64,000 nucleotides of DNA from contig NZ_CP085840.1 in the NCBI RefSeq assembly GCF_020715685.1, positions 4,154,001 to 4,218,000 of the forward strand, in the 5' to 3' direction. Made by a program: the position numbers and the translations under genes. The notes beneath the pieces are model-generated. The model did not search any database, was not told the origin of the DNA, and saw only the letters and a list, made by a program, of their open reading frames with translations. The DNA comes from Dermatobacter hominis (GTDB lineage Bacteria > Actinomycetota > Acidimicrobiia > Acidimicrobiales > Microtrichaceae). Shown in pieces: positions 42,874-51,142 of the stretch (its first letter is position 1; every line of letters starts with the position of its first letter).

Positions 42874-44495
42874 GCCTCTCGCCGTCGCAGCTGCAGGTCC
42901 TCATCGCCGGGTTGGGCGGCGTCGCCGAGGAGGTCGGCGCGGTCCTCCAGCGCAGCGCCTTCAGCCCGAACATCAAGGAGCGCGCCGACTGCTCCGCCGC
43001 GGTGTTCTCGGCCGACGGCTCGCTGCTGGCCCAGGCCGAGCACATCCCCGTGCACCTCGGGTCGATGCCGGCGTCGGTCGCCGCGGTGATCGAGGAGCTC
43101 GGTGATCGGCTCGGCCCCGGCGACCAGGCGATCGTGAACGACCCCTACCGCGGCGGCACCCACCTCAACGACGTGACCGTCGTGGCGCCCTGCCACGTGG
43201 ACGGCCGGCTGGTCGGCTGGGTCGCCAACCGCGCGCACCACGCGGACGTGGGTGGCGCCGCGCCCGGCTCGCTGCCGGCCGACGCCACCGAGATCCACCA
43301 GGAGGGCCTCCGGATCCCGCCGGTGCTGCTGACCGCGGAGGTCCGGGAGCTGCTCCTGTCGGCCTCGCGCACCCCGTGGGAGCGCGCCGGCGACCTCGAC
43401 GCGCAGGTCGGCGCCAACGTCGTCGGCGTCCGCCGCCTCGCCCGGTTCGCGGGCGCGCCGTTCGAGGAGGTGCTCGCCCACGGCGAGCGCCGCTGTCGGG
43501 CTGCGCTGGCCGCGGCGCCGCAGGGGTCCTGGGCGGCGACCGACGTCCTCGACTCCACCGGCCCCGCTGCGGACCAGCAGCGCCCGGCCACCGTCGCCTG
43601 CCGCGTGACGATCGGCGACGGCGAGGGGGACCGGTCGGGCGAGGGTCCGGCCATCCGGTTCGACTTCACCGGCACCGACGACCAGCGAGCGGGCAACACC
43701 AACGCGGTGCGGGCGGTGACGGTCTCGGCCGTGGCGTTCGTCCTGCGGTCCGTCCTCGACCCGACCCTCCCGGCCAACGCCGGCGTCATGCGGCCGGTCG
43801 AGGTGGTCGCGCCGGAGGGCTCGCTCGTCGCCGCACGGTTCCCCGCCGCGGTCGGGGCGGGCAACGTCGAGGTGAGCCAGCGGATCGTCGACGTCTGCCT
43901 CCGGGCGCTGGCCGGGGCGATGCCGGAGCGTGTCCCGGCTGCGTCGCAGGGCACGATGAACAACCTGCTCGTCGGCAGCTCCGGCGCCGGACCGTCGGGC
44001 GCCGGCGAGCCGTGGGTGTACTACGAGACGGTCGGCGGCGGGCAGGGCGGGCGCCCGCCGGCGCCCGGGCAGATCGGCGCACGGCCGCTCCCCGGCATGA
44101 GCGGCATCCACACCGGCATGACGAACACCCGCAACACACCGGTCGAGGCGCTGGAGCGGAGCTACGGAATGCGGGTCCGGGCGGTCCGCCTGTGGCCGAG
44201 CGGCGGCGACGGTGCGGCGCCCGGCGGCGACGGCATCGAGCGCGAGCTCGAGGTGCTCGAGGACGTGACCGTGAGCCTGATCACCGAGCGGCGGGTGTCG
44301 CGGCCGTGGGGCCTCGCCGGCGGCGAGCCCGGCGCGTGCGGGGAGAACTGGTTGCTGCCCGGCGGTGACGAGGACCGCGCCGAGCGGCTGGGCGACAAGT
44401 GCACGATCCGCCTGCGAGCCGGTGACGTGCTGCGCATGCGCACGCCGGGCGGCGGCGGGTGGGGCGCGCCGCCGCTGCGGGCGTCGGGGCGCTGA
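42870..44495 (+). CDS. HyuB-type hydantoinase / oxoprolinase beta subunit
   Basis: A 541-residue partner of HyuA. Family motifs include FSPNIKERADCSAAVFSADG, AEHIPVHLGSMPASV, NDPYRGGTHLNDVTVV and YETVGGGQGGRPP, ending with the glycine-rich GDVLRMRTPGGGGWG. ATG overlaps the HyuA stop by four bases (ATGA). The complex is cytoplasmic. Since a second cyclic amidase is encoded at 4145, the genome has two unrelated routes for cyclic amide cleavage. Confidence 0.88.
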   Translation: MSLSPSQLQVLIAGLGGVAEEVGAVLQRSAFSPNIKERADCSAAVFSADGSLLAQAEHIPVHLGSMPASVAAVIEELGDRLGPGDQAIVNDPYRGGTHLNDVTVVAPCHVDGRLVGWVANRAHHADVGGAAPGSLPADATEIHQEGLRIPPVLLTAEVRELLLSASRTPWERAGDLDAQVGANVVGVRRLARFAGAPFEEVLAHGERRCRAALAAAPQGSWAATDVLDSTGPAADQQRPATVACRVTIGDGEGDRSGEGPAIRFDFTGTDDQRAGNTNAVRAVTVSAVAFVLRSVLDPTLPANAGVMRPVEVVAPEGSLVAARFPAAVGAGNVEVSQRIVDVCLRALAGAMPERVPAASQGTMNNLLVGSSGAGPSGAGEPWVYYETVGGGQGGRPPAPGQIGARPLPGMSGIHTGMTNTRNTPVEALERSYGMRVRAVRLWPSGGDGAAPGGDGIERELEVLEDVTVSLITERRVSRPWGLAGGEPGACGENWLLPGGDEDRAERLGDKCTIRLRAGDVLRMRTPGGGGWGAPPLRASGR

Positions 44496-44504
44496 GCGGC
44501 CGGA

Positions 44505-46055
44505 TCAGCAGGCGGCGGCCGAGCGCGGGCTGCCGGTCAGCTCCAGGGCGTGGGCGGCCGCGACCGGCAGGCGGTCGGGCAACGTGACCTGCAGGGCACC
44601 GTCCACGATCGTCCACTCGATCGGCTCGTCGAGGCCGAGCAGGCGCAGGCCCGTCACGCCGGCGGCGTCGACGTCCCGCAGCGAGAACGTGCGCCGACCC
44701 GGCGCGTCGACCAGCAGCGCGTACACCGTCCCGTCGTCCTCCCCGTGCCGCGTGAAGCGCACCTCGGTCCCCTCGGTCGTGGTGGTGGACGGGACGGTCC
44801 ACGGGCGGGTGCCGTAGATCGCCTCGCCGTTGACCGACATCCACTCGCCGAGCCCGCGCAGCGGCGCGACCTGCTCGTCGGGGATGCGGCCGTCGGGGCC
44901 GGGCCCGGCGCCGATGAGCAGGTTGCCGTTCTTCGACACGACGTCGCACAGCATGCGCACGAGCTCCGTGGTCGTGACGATGTCCTGCGGTCGCTCGTTG
45001 CGGTTGGCCCCGAACGAGTGGCCGACGCCCCGGGTCGACTCCCACTTCTTCTCGCGGATCTCGTCGAAGGTGGAGTACTCGGGGGTGTTGAAGTCGAAGT
45101 GGTGGGCGGCGGGGAACGTCAGCGACTTCCAGTGGTCGGGGAGGTGCTGCCACGTGGCCTGGAGCAGATCGCCGATGCCGGTCGCGACGGCGTCGCTGAC
45201 ACGGTTGCGGGGGCCGCTGGGCTGGAGCCAGCGGTCGTTGATGACGCCGTCGTCGACGGTGTTGTAGTAGTGCGCGAACAGCGCGGCGAGGTCGCCGCCG
45301 GCGGGCCAGCACACGTCGTTCCAGAGCACCGACGGCGCGTAGCGGTCGACGAGCTCGCGGATGTGGGCCGTGGCGTAGGCGTTGTAGGCCGGGTCGGCCG
45401 GGGTCGCGAGCGACGTGTCGGCGGCCTTGGCGATCACGGCGTCGTTCCAGGGCCAGTCGTAGCCGCCGGAGTAGTAGAGGCCCATCTTCATGCCGCGCCC
45501 GCGCACCGCTGCGGTGAGGTCGCCGACGATGTCGCGCTGGGCCCGGTACGCCCCCTTCACGGGGTGGCGCTGCTGCGACGGCCACAGCGTGAAGCCCTCG
45601 TGGTGCTTGGTCGTGAACACGACGTAGCGGGCCCCGGCGTCCTGGCAGACACCCGCCAGACCGTCGAGGTCGGCGTCGAGCGACCCCTCGTCGAACGCGG
45701 TGATGAAGTCGTCGTACGGCGCATCGCCGTAGGTCTCGTGGTGGTGGCGCTGTGTCGGGCTGCCGTCGAGCTGCATCGTGTTGCGGTACCACTCGGCGTA
45801 CGGGTTGGACCGCAGCATGCCGACGGGCCCCTCCTCGCGCAGCAGGTCCTGGATGTTCGCGACCTGGGGTGCCCAACCGGGGACCGAGTAGAGGCCCCAG
45901 TGGAGGATCACGCCGAGCTTGGCGTCGTCGTACCAGGCGGGGACGGTGTGGGTGGACAACGACTCCCAGGTGGGTTCGTACCGGCCCGACGCGCCGGTCG
46001 CCGGGGAGGCCGCCTCGGCCGTGCTGGTGGACAGGTCCGCTGCGCTGCTCGTCAT
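44505..46055 (-). CDS. Alpha-L-fucosidase-like glycoside hydrolase (GH29)
   Basis: A 516-residue GH29-type protein. WYDDAKLGVILHWGLYSVPG (41-60), TTKHHEGFTLWPS (148-160) and MGLYYSGGYDW (191-201) are the usual GH29 blocks, and D247 in VLWNDVCWP is the position of the catalytic nucleophile. SKNGNLLIGAGPGPDGRIP is the conserved late block, followed by a C-terminal beta-sandwich. No signal peptide is seen, so it may act inside the cell. Substrate could be a fucoside or related sugar; GH29 also includes beta-hexosaminidase-like members with different acid/base residues. Confidence 0.88.
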   Translation of the reverse strand: MTSSAADLSTSTAEAASPATGASGRYEPTWESLSTHTVPAWYDDAKLGVILHWGLYSVPGWAPQVANIQDLLREEGPVGMLRSNPYAEWYRNTMQLDGSPTQRHHHETYGDAPYDDFITAFDEGSLDADLDGLAGVCQDAGARYVVFTTKHHEGFTLWPSQQRHPVKGAYRAQRDIVGDLTAAVRGRGMKMGLYYSGGYDWPWNDAVIAKAADTSLATPADPAYNAYATAHIRELVDRYAPSVLWNDVCWPAGGDLAALFAHYYNTVDDGVINDRWLQPSGPRNRVSDAVATGIGDLLQATWQHLPDHWKSLTFPAAHHFDFNTPEYSTFDEIREKKWESTRGVGHSFGANRNERPQDIVTTTELVRMLCDVVSKNGNLLIGAGPGPDGRIPDEQVAPLRGLGEWMSVNGEAIYGTRPWTVPSTTTTEGTEVRFTRHGEDDGTVYALLVDAPGRRTFSLRDVDAAGVTGLRLLGLDEPIEWTIVDGALQVTLPDRLPVAAAHALELTGSPRSAAAC

Positions 46056-46144
46056 GGGGGAACCGTCGGCAGCGACGAGCCGGTGATGAAGGTCCGGCCC
46101 GCTCAGGCGGTCGCCCGTCGGGCCCGGACCGCCGTCTGGCGCTC

Positions 46145-46166
46145 TTGACCGCCCGGTCAATACAGT
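46145..46166 (+). promoter_or_regulatory. TetR-type operator palindrome and -10 box before the SDR gene
   Basis: TTGACCGCCCGGTCAA (46145-46160) is a perfect 7-bp inverted repeat with a 2-base centre, a shape common for TetR-family operators. TACAGT follows at 46161-46166, 7 bases before the ATG at 46174, so the mRNA is probably leaderless and the operator occupies the -35 side of the promoter. Confidence 0.6.
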
Positions 46167-46173
46167 GCGCCGC

Positions 46174-46959
46174 ATGCTGGAACTCAACGGAGCATCTGCA
46201 CTCGTCACCGGTGGCGCCTCGGGCCTTGGGGAGGCCACGGTGCGTGCCCTGGCCGACGCCGGCGCCAAGGTCGTCATCCTCGACCTGGACCGCCAGGCCG
46301 AGAAGGGCAAGGCCCTCGCCGACGAGGTCGGCGGCGCCTTCGCCGAGTGCGACGTCACGAACACCGACCAGGTCATCGCGGCCGTCGACGCCGCCAAGGA
46401 GCTCGGCCCGCTCCGCGCCGCCGTGAACTCGGCCGGCATCGGTTGGGCGACCCGGACGATCGGTCGCGACGGCACGTACGAGTCGGCCCACGACCTCGAG
46501 ATCTTCCGCAAGGTCATCGAGATCAACCTGGTCGGCACGTTCAACGTCTGCCGCCTGGCCGCCACCGCCATGTCGCAGAACGAGCCCAACGAGGACGGCG
46601 AGCGCGGCGCGATCGTCAACACCGCTTCGGTGGCCGCCGTCGAGGGCCAGATCGGCCAGGCCTCGTACTCCGCCTCGAAGGCCGGCGTCGTCGGCATGAC
46701 GCTGACCGTCGCCCGCGACCTCGCCGCCGTCGGCATCCGGGTCAACACGATCATCCCGGGCCTCATCGACACGCCGATCTACGGCCAGGGCGAGGCCGCC
46801 GACCAGTTCAAGGAGAAGCTGGGCGCCGGCACGCTGTTCCCCAAGCGGCTCGGCAAGGCGTCCGAGTACGCGTCGCTCGCCCTCGAGCTCCTGCGCAACA
46901 GCTACATCAACGGCGAGTCCGTGCGCATCGACTCCGGCATGCGCATGCAGCCGAAGTGA
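46174..46959 (+). CDS. SDR-family dehydrogenase, 3-hydroxyacyl-CoA/HSD10-like
   Basis: A 261-residue classical short-chain dehydrogenase. TGGASGLGEA (12-21) binds NAD, VNSAGIG is the NAG-type motif, and the catalytic set is S152, Y165 and K169 (YSASKAGVVG). IPGLIDTPIYG after the active site resembles type II 3-hydroxyacyl-CoA/17-beta-hydroxysteroid dehydrogenases, so a fatty-acyl or steroid substrate is likely. The start at 46174 is fixed by the -10 box 7 bases upstream. The last 17 bases of the gene, including the stop, are part of the 19-bp island repeat. Confidence 0.9.
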   Translation: MLELNGASALVTGGASGLGEATVRALADAGAKVVILDLDRQAEKGKALADEVGGAFAECDVTNTDQVIAAVDAAKELGPLRAAVNSAGIGWATRTIGRDGTYESAHDLEIFRKVIEINLVGTFNVCRLAATAMSQNEPNEDGERGAIVNTASVAAVEGQIGQASYSASKAGVVGMTLTVARDLAAVGIRVNTIIPGLIDTPIYGQGEAADQFKEKLGAGTLFPKRLGKASEYASLALELLRNSYINGESVRIDSGMRMQPK

Positions 46960-46961
46960 TC
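46943..46961 (+). repeat. attL-like direct repeat at the 3' end of the SDR gene
   Basis: GCATGCAGCCGAAGTGATC occurs here, covering the last four codons and TGA of the SDR gene, and again exactly at 53959-53977. Such an identity block is what site-specific integration into a gene 3' end leaves. Confidence 0.8.
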
Positions 46962-46975
46962 ACGTCCTGACGACG

Positions 46976-47015
46976 AGAGCCCCGGATCCCTTGTCCTGCA
47001 AGGGTCCGGGGCTCT
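46976..47015 (+). terminator. Strong hairpin just inside the island left end
   Basis: AGAGCCCCGGATCCCTTG pairs with CAAGGGTCCGGGGCTCT with one bulged base and a 5-base loop, then TT. It terminates the SDR transcript 17 bases after the stop and belongs to the island side, so the element seems to carry a replacement terminator. Confidence 0.75.
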
Positions 47016-47040
47016 TGCGCGTCCCGAGCCGGATTGCCCA

Positions 47041-47058
47041 TGACACGACCGTGACACA
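47041..47058 (+). repeat. Left arm-type direct repeat of the island
   Basis: TGACACGACCGTGACACA here matches TGACACATCCGTGACACA at 53837-53854 in 16 of 18 positions, in the same orientation. Each contains two copies of TGACAC. Confidence 0.65.
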
Positions 47059-47310
47059 TCACGGAATCGGTTCTTCATCTGGGTGGTCGTCGAGCCATGC
47101 CGTCAACTGCTCCGTCGACCACGTCGAGATCGGTTTCGGCGGAGAACCCTTTGCGACCTGCATTGGCCACTTCAGTTCCATCCGAGCGAAAGCACTCGGG
47201 TCGGCGATGTAGAGCTTCTGTTCCCCGCTCGCGAAGTCAACATGGGTAGGGCGAGCTCCGCAACGAGCGCGGCCCGTACCCTCCTGGCAAGGACGGCAAC
47301 ACGTGGACGC
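47059..47310 (-). pseudogene. Open frame lacking a start, cysteine-rich C-terminal fragment
   Basis: On the minus strand a frame runs without stops from about 47310 to TGA at 47059 and reads protein-like: TCCRPCQEGTGRARCGARPT, then VDFASGEQKLYIADPSAF, ELKWPMQVAKG and DDHPDEEPIP at the end. The CC..C and later C could bind zinc. No ATG or GTG gives a reasonable length, and it is antiparallel to the weak gene at 47313. It may be the broken 3' end of an element gene. The remaining bases of the gap 46960-47312 hold only the terminator and arm repeat. Confidence 0.3.
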
Positions 47311-47312
47311 CG

Positions 47313-47645
47313 ATGGCGCATGGCGGCATCGTGGATGCGCGGCGCCGCCTGGTGCCCGGGACGAAGGGGCTCGGTGACTCGGTCCGCCTGCTCGCTCAGC
47401 CGGGTGAGTTCGTGAGCACGACCGCGACCGTCGACCGCCTCGGCGTGGACTTCTTCAACGAGCTCGAGCGTGGCGGCGTGCCGGCGATGCAGACCCCGCT
47501 GCCCGTGCCGTACCCGGTGGACGCGCCGGCGGCTGGCGCCGACGGCGTCACGATGCAGTTCGGCGACATCGTCTCACCGGATCCCGAGCGGGTGCCGTAC
47601 CTGCTGGTCCGTGAGACGAAGCGCGAGATGGCGAGGGCGTTCTGA
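47313..47645 (+). CDS. Hypothetical protein, 110 residues
   Basis: Not recognised. It starts MAHGGIVDARRRLVPGTKGL and ends LVRETKREMARAF, with a Pro/Val-rich middle (QTPLPVPYPVDAP). No signal, helix or cysteine. Only AAGGA at some distance could serve as ribosome site, so it could be a remnant of a larger gene rather than an intact one. Confidence 0.4.
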   Translation: MAHGGIVDARRRLVPGTKGLGDSVRLLAQPGEFVSTTATVDRLGVDFFNELERGGVPAMQTPLPVPYPVDAPAAGADGVTMQFGDIVSPDPERVPYLLVRETKREMARAF

Positions 47646-47760
47646 ACTGTCTGCGCCGGGCCACCCCAGCGCGACCCGTCAACTGAAGGGGGGCACACGT
47701 GGCTGAGAAGCCGACGGCTGCCGCGTCCCACATCAGCCGGCGACGATGGCCGCTGGAGGG

Positions 47761-48723
47761 CTACGCCGAGTTCTCGGTACCGAGCAAGCTGCGTACCTGG
47801 CGGCCTGCCTCAGCAAGCATTGCGGTGAAGGCCTCATTCAGGTGGATTGTCCGCTGGGCGTAGTCGTGCGCTTCGCGAGGGTCGAGGACAGCGGCCTGAA
47901 CGATCCCGATGTGAGTTTCGACTGGGATGAGCGCAGGCCCCAGTGACGGTGCTTGGACTTCCGCCAAGGCCTTGGCCTCGACCCAACCCGATACGGATGC
48001 CGAAACCTGCTCTAGGTGCTGCATCCCTATCCCGCGCTCGATTTCGGCCTGCAGGGCGATGCACCTGGATTGTTCAACGAGCGCCCTGTCGAGATCGCGA
48101 TGAGCGCTGTTAGCTGCCAGCTCTAGGTTCTGCAGCACATGGCCGTGGTCATGGCGGAACTGCTCGTGCTCTGCCTGTGCGCTCTCGGCGGCCACTTGGA
48201 GTACTGGAATCTCGTCCTGCAGTGTCGTCCATCGCGACTGTAGGTCGAACCACTCGCTGCGCTGATCCGAAGTGGTCGCCCAGAGTCGGTCGAGGGTCGA
48301 CCGATAGTCCTGCGCGGCGCTGAGCGCCTGCGACGCCGCATCGCGTACCCACTCGGCTTCGCGATGATCACGTGCGAGGTCGAGCTGCGTCTGGACATCC
48401 TGTCGGGTCCGGTTGCTCGCGATCTGAGCGATGACCAGGGCCACGAGCCCGCCGACCAGCGCACCGAGGAAGGCCACGACCAGGTCTTGCTCGAACGGGG
48501 TGAGGGCGCCGTTGCCGTCATCAGGTGGATCTGACGTGGCAGGCGTCGTGGTCGTCGTCGCGGTCGTGGTCGTCGCGATGCTCGACGGCGCCGGCTGGCC
48601 TGCGGTGGCGACGGGCGACGTCGTCGACGATGGCGCGGGACTCGGCGGTTGCTGCAGGAAGCAGCCGGCGCACAAGGTCACGAGCATCATCGCTGTTGTC
48701 GCGCGCAGCACACGCTGCAGCAT
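47761..48723 (-). CDS. Membrane-anchored lipoprotein-like protein with helical domain, 320 residues
   Basis: The start ATG at 48723 has GGGAGGGACGG upstream. The signal peptide ends in a lipobox LCAGC (C21), followed by a Pro/Thr-rich linker (24-70), a strong membrane helix (79-102, LVVAFLGALVGGLVALVIAQ) and a long charged helical region (110-310) likely to form coiled coil. The combination of a lipid anchor and a second membrane helix leaves the helical region on the inner side. No family recognised. Anchored coiled-coil proteins occur among phage-exclusion and sensing factors, but nothing here proves such a role. Confidence 0.65.
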   Translation of the reverse strand: MLQRVLRATTAMMLVTLCAGCFLQQPPSPAPSSTTSPVATAGQPAPSSIATTTTATTTTTPATSDPPDDGNGALTPFEQDLVVAFLGALVGGLVALVIAQIASNRTRQDVQTQLDLARDHREAEWVRDAASQALSAAQDYRSTLDRLWATTSDQRSEWFDLQSRWTTLQDEIPVLQVAAESAQAEHEQFRHDHGHVLQNLELAANSAHRDLDRALVEQSRCIALQAEIERGIGMQHLEQVSASVSGWVEAKALAEVQAPSLGPALIPVETHIGIVQAAVLDPREAHDYAQRTIHLNEAFTAMLAEAGRQVRSLLGTENSA

Positions 48724-48843
48724 CCCGTCCCTCCCAAGTCCGATGTCGCCGGAAGCGTAGGTGCGTACCGACGCGCGCCGATACCTGAGGCGATCTTTCC
48801 GGGCGTCGGCCACGTCTGTCCCACGGGTGGCACCCTCGGACAC

Positions 48844-49044
48844 ATGGGCGAACCCGAGTGGATGACCAGCGCCGAAGCGTCGACCTATCTCGGCATCACA
48901 CCGCGCACCCTGTACGGGTTCATCGACCGCGGCGAGCTCCCGGCGTACCGGATCGGTCGAGTCATCCGGCTGCAGCGCCACGAGGTCGAGGCGTTCGTCG
49001 AGGCGTGCAGAATCCCGCCTGGCGCGTTGGTGAACAACCTGTGA
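48844..49044 (+). CDS. Excisionase-family HTH protein (MerR-like HTH_17)
   Basis: A 66-residue DNA-binding protein: MTSAEASTYLGITPRTLYGF, then GELPAYRIGRVIRLQRHEVE, the standard winged HTH of excisionase-family proteins. Such proteins bend attachment-site DNA or regulate integrases and cargo genes. It is the second HTH of this class in the island (see 53093). No integrase is beside it. Confidence 0.8.
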   Translation: MGEPEWMTSAEASTYLGITPRTLYGFIDRGELPAYRIGRVIRLQRHEVEAFVEACRIPPGALVNNL

Positions 49045-49190
49045 AACGGGAGTGCGGTCGCGCGACTTTTGGTGCCGCGGACCGTAGGCTGACAACATCG
49101 GCAAGCGACATTGCGCGAATTACACGGTTGAACCCGTGTTCTCGTGCGCGAACATCGCTGAACCGGCGGAGGGAAGGGACGACCGCAGGG

Positions 49191-49457
49191 ATGACCACGC
49201 TGGAAGGTTCGGACGCCATGGCTGAGCAGCTGGAGCGAGAGCTCAAGCGGTTCCAGGAGCTCCATCAGGAGCTCCTCTCGACGTCGCCCGAGAAGTACGT
49301 GCTCATTCACGAGGACCAGCTTGTCGGGTCGTACGACACCGAGAGCGACGCGATCAACGAGGGCTACCGACGGTTCGGCAACGTGCCGTTCCTGGTGAAG
49401 CAGGTGCTTGCAACCGAGCGCCCGCTGAACTTCCTCTCGGGTCTCGTCGAGATCTGA
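49191..49457 (+). CDS. Short DUF5678-like protein paired with a retropepsin
   Basis: An 88-residue protein. KYVLIHEDQLVGSYDTESDA and INEGYRRFGNVPFLVKQVL match a widespread small-protein pattern (a YV-I--D-xVGxFDTxxEA-xxGYRRFG-xPFLVKQ consensus), which I recall as DUF5678-like. The first 30 residues form a charged helix. It is 28 bases ahead of the aspartic protease gene, and the two genes are commonly neighbours in bacteria as far as I remember. ATG at 49191 follows GCAGGG; TAGGCT about 85 bases upstream may be the -10 box. Confidence 0.65.
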   Translation: MTTLEGSDAMAEQLERELKRFQELHQELLSTSPEKYVLIHEDQLVGSYDTESDAINEGYRRFGNVPFLVKQVLATERPLNFLSGLVEI

Positions 49458-49485
49458 TCCGCGCTCCTCTAACGGTACAAACCCA

Positions 49486-49911
49486 GTGCCTGCATTCAGC
49501 GCGGAGAGCCCCGACCTCGAGGTCGAAGGTCCGCTTGTCGACGTCCAGTTCGGGCTCATCAAGACTGCTCGCGATGCCTTGCTCGCTGGGGGCGGTCAGG
49601 TGCCGCCACCAGTGTCCGCCTCGGCGATGATCGACACGGGAGCGTCCGGAACCTGTGTGCAGCAGGGCCTGTTGTCGAACTTGGGGCTCCACCCAGTCGG
49701 GTCGATCCTGATCAACACACCCTCATCGCAGAACGTGTCATGTCCGCAGTACGCGGTGCAGTTGACGCTCCCGCAGGGGTACCTCGACATCACGGTCGTC
49801 GAGGCTCCTCTGCAGGGCCAACACATCCAGGCGCTGATCGGCCGTGACGTCCTCAAGCACGCCGTGTTCATCTACCAGGGCCACACGAGCCAGTTCACGC
49901 TCAGCTTCTGA
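49486..49911 (+). CDS. Retropepsin-like aspartic protease, 141 residues
   Basis: The active-site triad motif is IDTGAS (49-54; D50 catalytic) followed by TCVQQGLLSNLGL, and the second clan AA landmark ALIGRDVLKHA lies at 116-126. Length fits a single-lobe enzyme working as a homodimer, as in retropepsins. No signal or membrane segment. It sits 28 bases after the DUF5678-like gene, with which it probably forms one transcript. The substrate is unknown; the partner or a host protein is possible. GTG is the first start after the upstream stop. Confidence 0.72.
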   Translation: MPAFSAESPDLEVEGPLVDVQFGLIKTARDALLAGGGQVPPPVSASAMIDTGASGTCVQQGLLSNLGLHPVGSILINTPSSQNVSCPQYAVQLTLPQGYLDITVVEAPLQGQHIQALIGRDVLKHAVFIYQGHTSQFTLSF

Positions 49912-50011
49912 GCGAATCGAGCAGCCGATCGATCGCCGACCAGCTCCGGCCACTCCGCCCGCTGCCGAGGCATCGCCCTCCCGACACCTGACGGATGTGG
50001 CTGGGGAGCGA

Positions 50012-51142
50012 TCAGGCTCCTGGGAAGAGTCGCAGGAGCTGCCCTGCGGGCTGCTCGTCGTCTTCTCGATCATCGGCGTCGACGGGAACGCACGCCAGTT
50101 CCCGGAGAAGGATCGGGGGGACCTGCAGCTCCTTGCTGGCAGCCACCCAGTTGACCGGTTCGCCGTACACGCCCTCGAGCACGCGTAGGAACAGCACCGG
50201 CTGTTCTCGCGGGACGGTGACCGGCTCTTGCTGCCGCCACCGTCGGGCTGACAGCTGCTTGAACAAGGAGGTTCTCCGGTCGTCGTCGATCGCCCCGATC
50301 TGGTGGGCTCGCATGATGAGACCGGCGATCGAGACTCCCCACGTCTCCTTGAGATCGACGAGCCGGCGCAGCGTGACGGCGCCATGGCCAAACGCGGCCG
50401 CGGCATCACGCTTCGGCATGAGCAACGCGGCGGCGAACTCACTCGCCTCCCGCTCGAAGTCACGGTCAGGACTGGATGGTCCGCCACCGCCGTGCATCAC
50501 GAGGTGGCCGAGCTCATGGGCGAGGGTGTGTCGTTGGCGATCGCCTGGATCGGTGGTCGAGAACCCGATGACGGGCGGCTCGTCGAAGTCAGGCCACACG
50601 GAGATGCCATGGTGGTGGCGTACCCCCGCGCCCTTGACCTGGTCAGGAATCTCGAGCGGCAGCCCAACGACCAGCACTCCGCCGCGCTCGATCGCACGCA
50701 CGAGGTTGCGGACCGGCCCGAGCGGTGGAAGGTGCAGAGCCTCCCGAGTTCGGTCAGCGAGACGCTCGACGTTGGGAGGACCATCCTGTGCCGGCTGCAG
50801 CGTCAGACGCGGGAGTCGGATCGGCGCCAATGACCGGGCGACCCGAACGAGCTCGGCCGTGATCTCGAGCCGACGGATGCACCTCCGGTCGTCTCGCTTC
50901 GAGGCCCGGGATGTCTTGCGGTAGAGGATCGTCCCTGCGGGGAACTCTGCGTGAGGTTCGGTCACCAGGAAGTCGACGCCGAAGCCAGTGGCCGCCGAGA
51001 TCGCCTCGAGATCATCGAGTCGTGCCGTGTGACCAGACTCGATGCTCGAGATCGTGGGCTGCGAGACGCCGCTGAGGTCCCGGAGGTCTGCCTGCGTGAG
51101 GTTCAGCAGCTCCCGGACCTGACGGATCCGGGCGCCACTCAT
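50012..51142 (-). CDS. XRE-family regulator fused to ImmA/IrrE-type metallopeptidase domain
   Basis: A 376-residue protein. Residues 3-60 are an XRE HTH (VRELLNLTQADLRDLSGVSQ, PTISSIESG). From about 145 an ImmA/IrrE (DUF955) domain shows TLAHELGHLVMHGG with HELGH at 209-213, and FEREASEFAAALLMP provides the third zinc ligand. Such proteins repress and cleave partner repressors in mobile elements or act in toxin-antitoxin-like units. A C-terminal 110-residue region is not recognised. The ATG overlaps the stop of the preceding gene by four bases (ATGA). Confidence 0.83.
   Translation of the reverse strand: MSGARIRQVRELLNLTQADLRDLSGVSQPTISSIESGHTARLDDLEAISAATGFGVDFLVTEPHAEFPAGTILYRKTSRASKRDDRRCIRRLEITAELVRVARSLAPIRLPRLTLQPAQDGPPNVERLADRTREALHLPPLGPVRNLVRAIERGGVLVVGLPLEIPDQVKGAGVRHHHGISVWPDFDEPPVIGFSTTDPGDRQRHTLAHELGHLVMHGGGGPSSPDRDFEREASEFAAALLMPKRDAAAAFGHGAVTLRRLVDLKETWGVSIAGLIMRAHQIGAIDDDRRTSLFKQLSARRWRQQEPVTVPREQPVLFLRVLEGVYGEPVNWVAASKELQVPPILLRELACVPVDADDREDDEQPAGQLLRLFPGA

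Noticed and set aside
47313-47645. Restriction-enzyme fragment suggested by LLVRETKREMAR
   Set aside because: Only a few residues resemble the end of some type III subunits; nothing else supports it.
49486-49911. Retroviral or retrotransposon remnant because of the IDTGAS motif
   Set aside because: There is no reverse transcriptase, RNase H or integrase beside it, and single-gene bacterial retropepsin-like proteases are well known.
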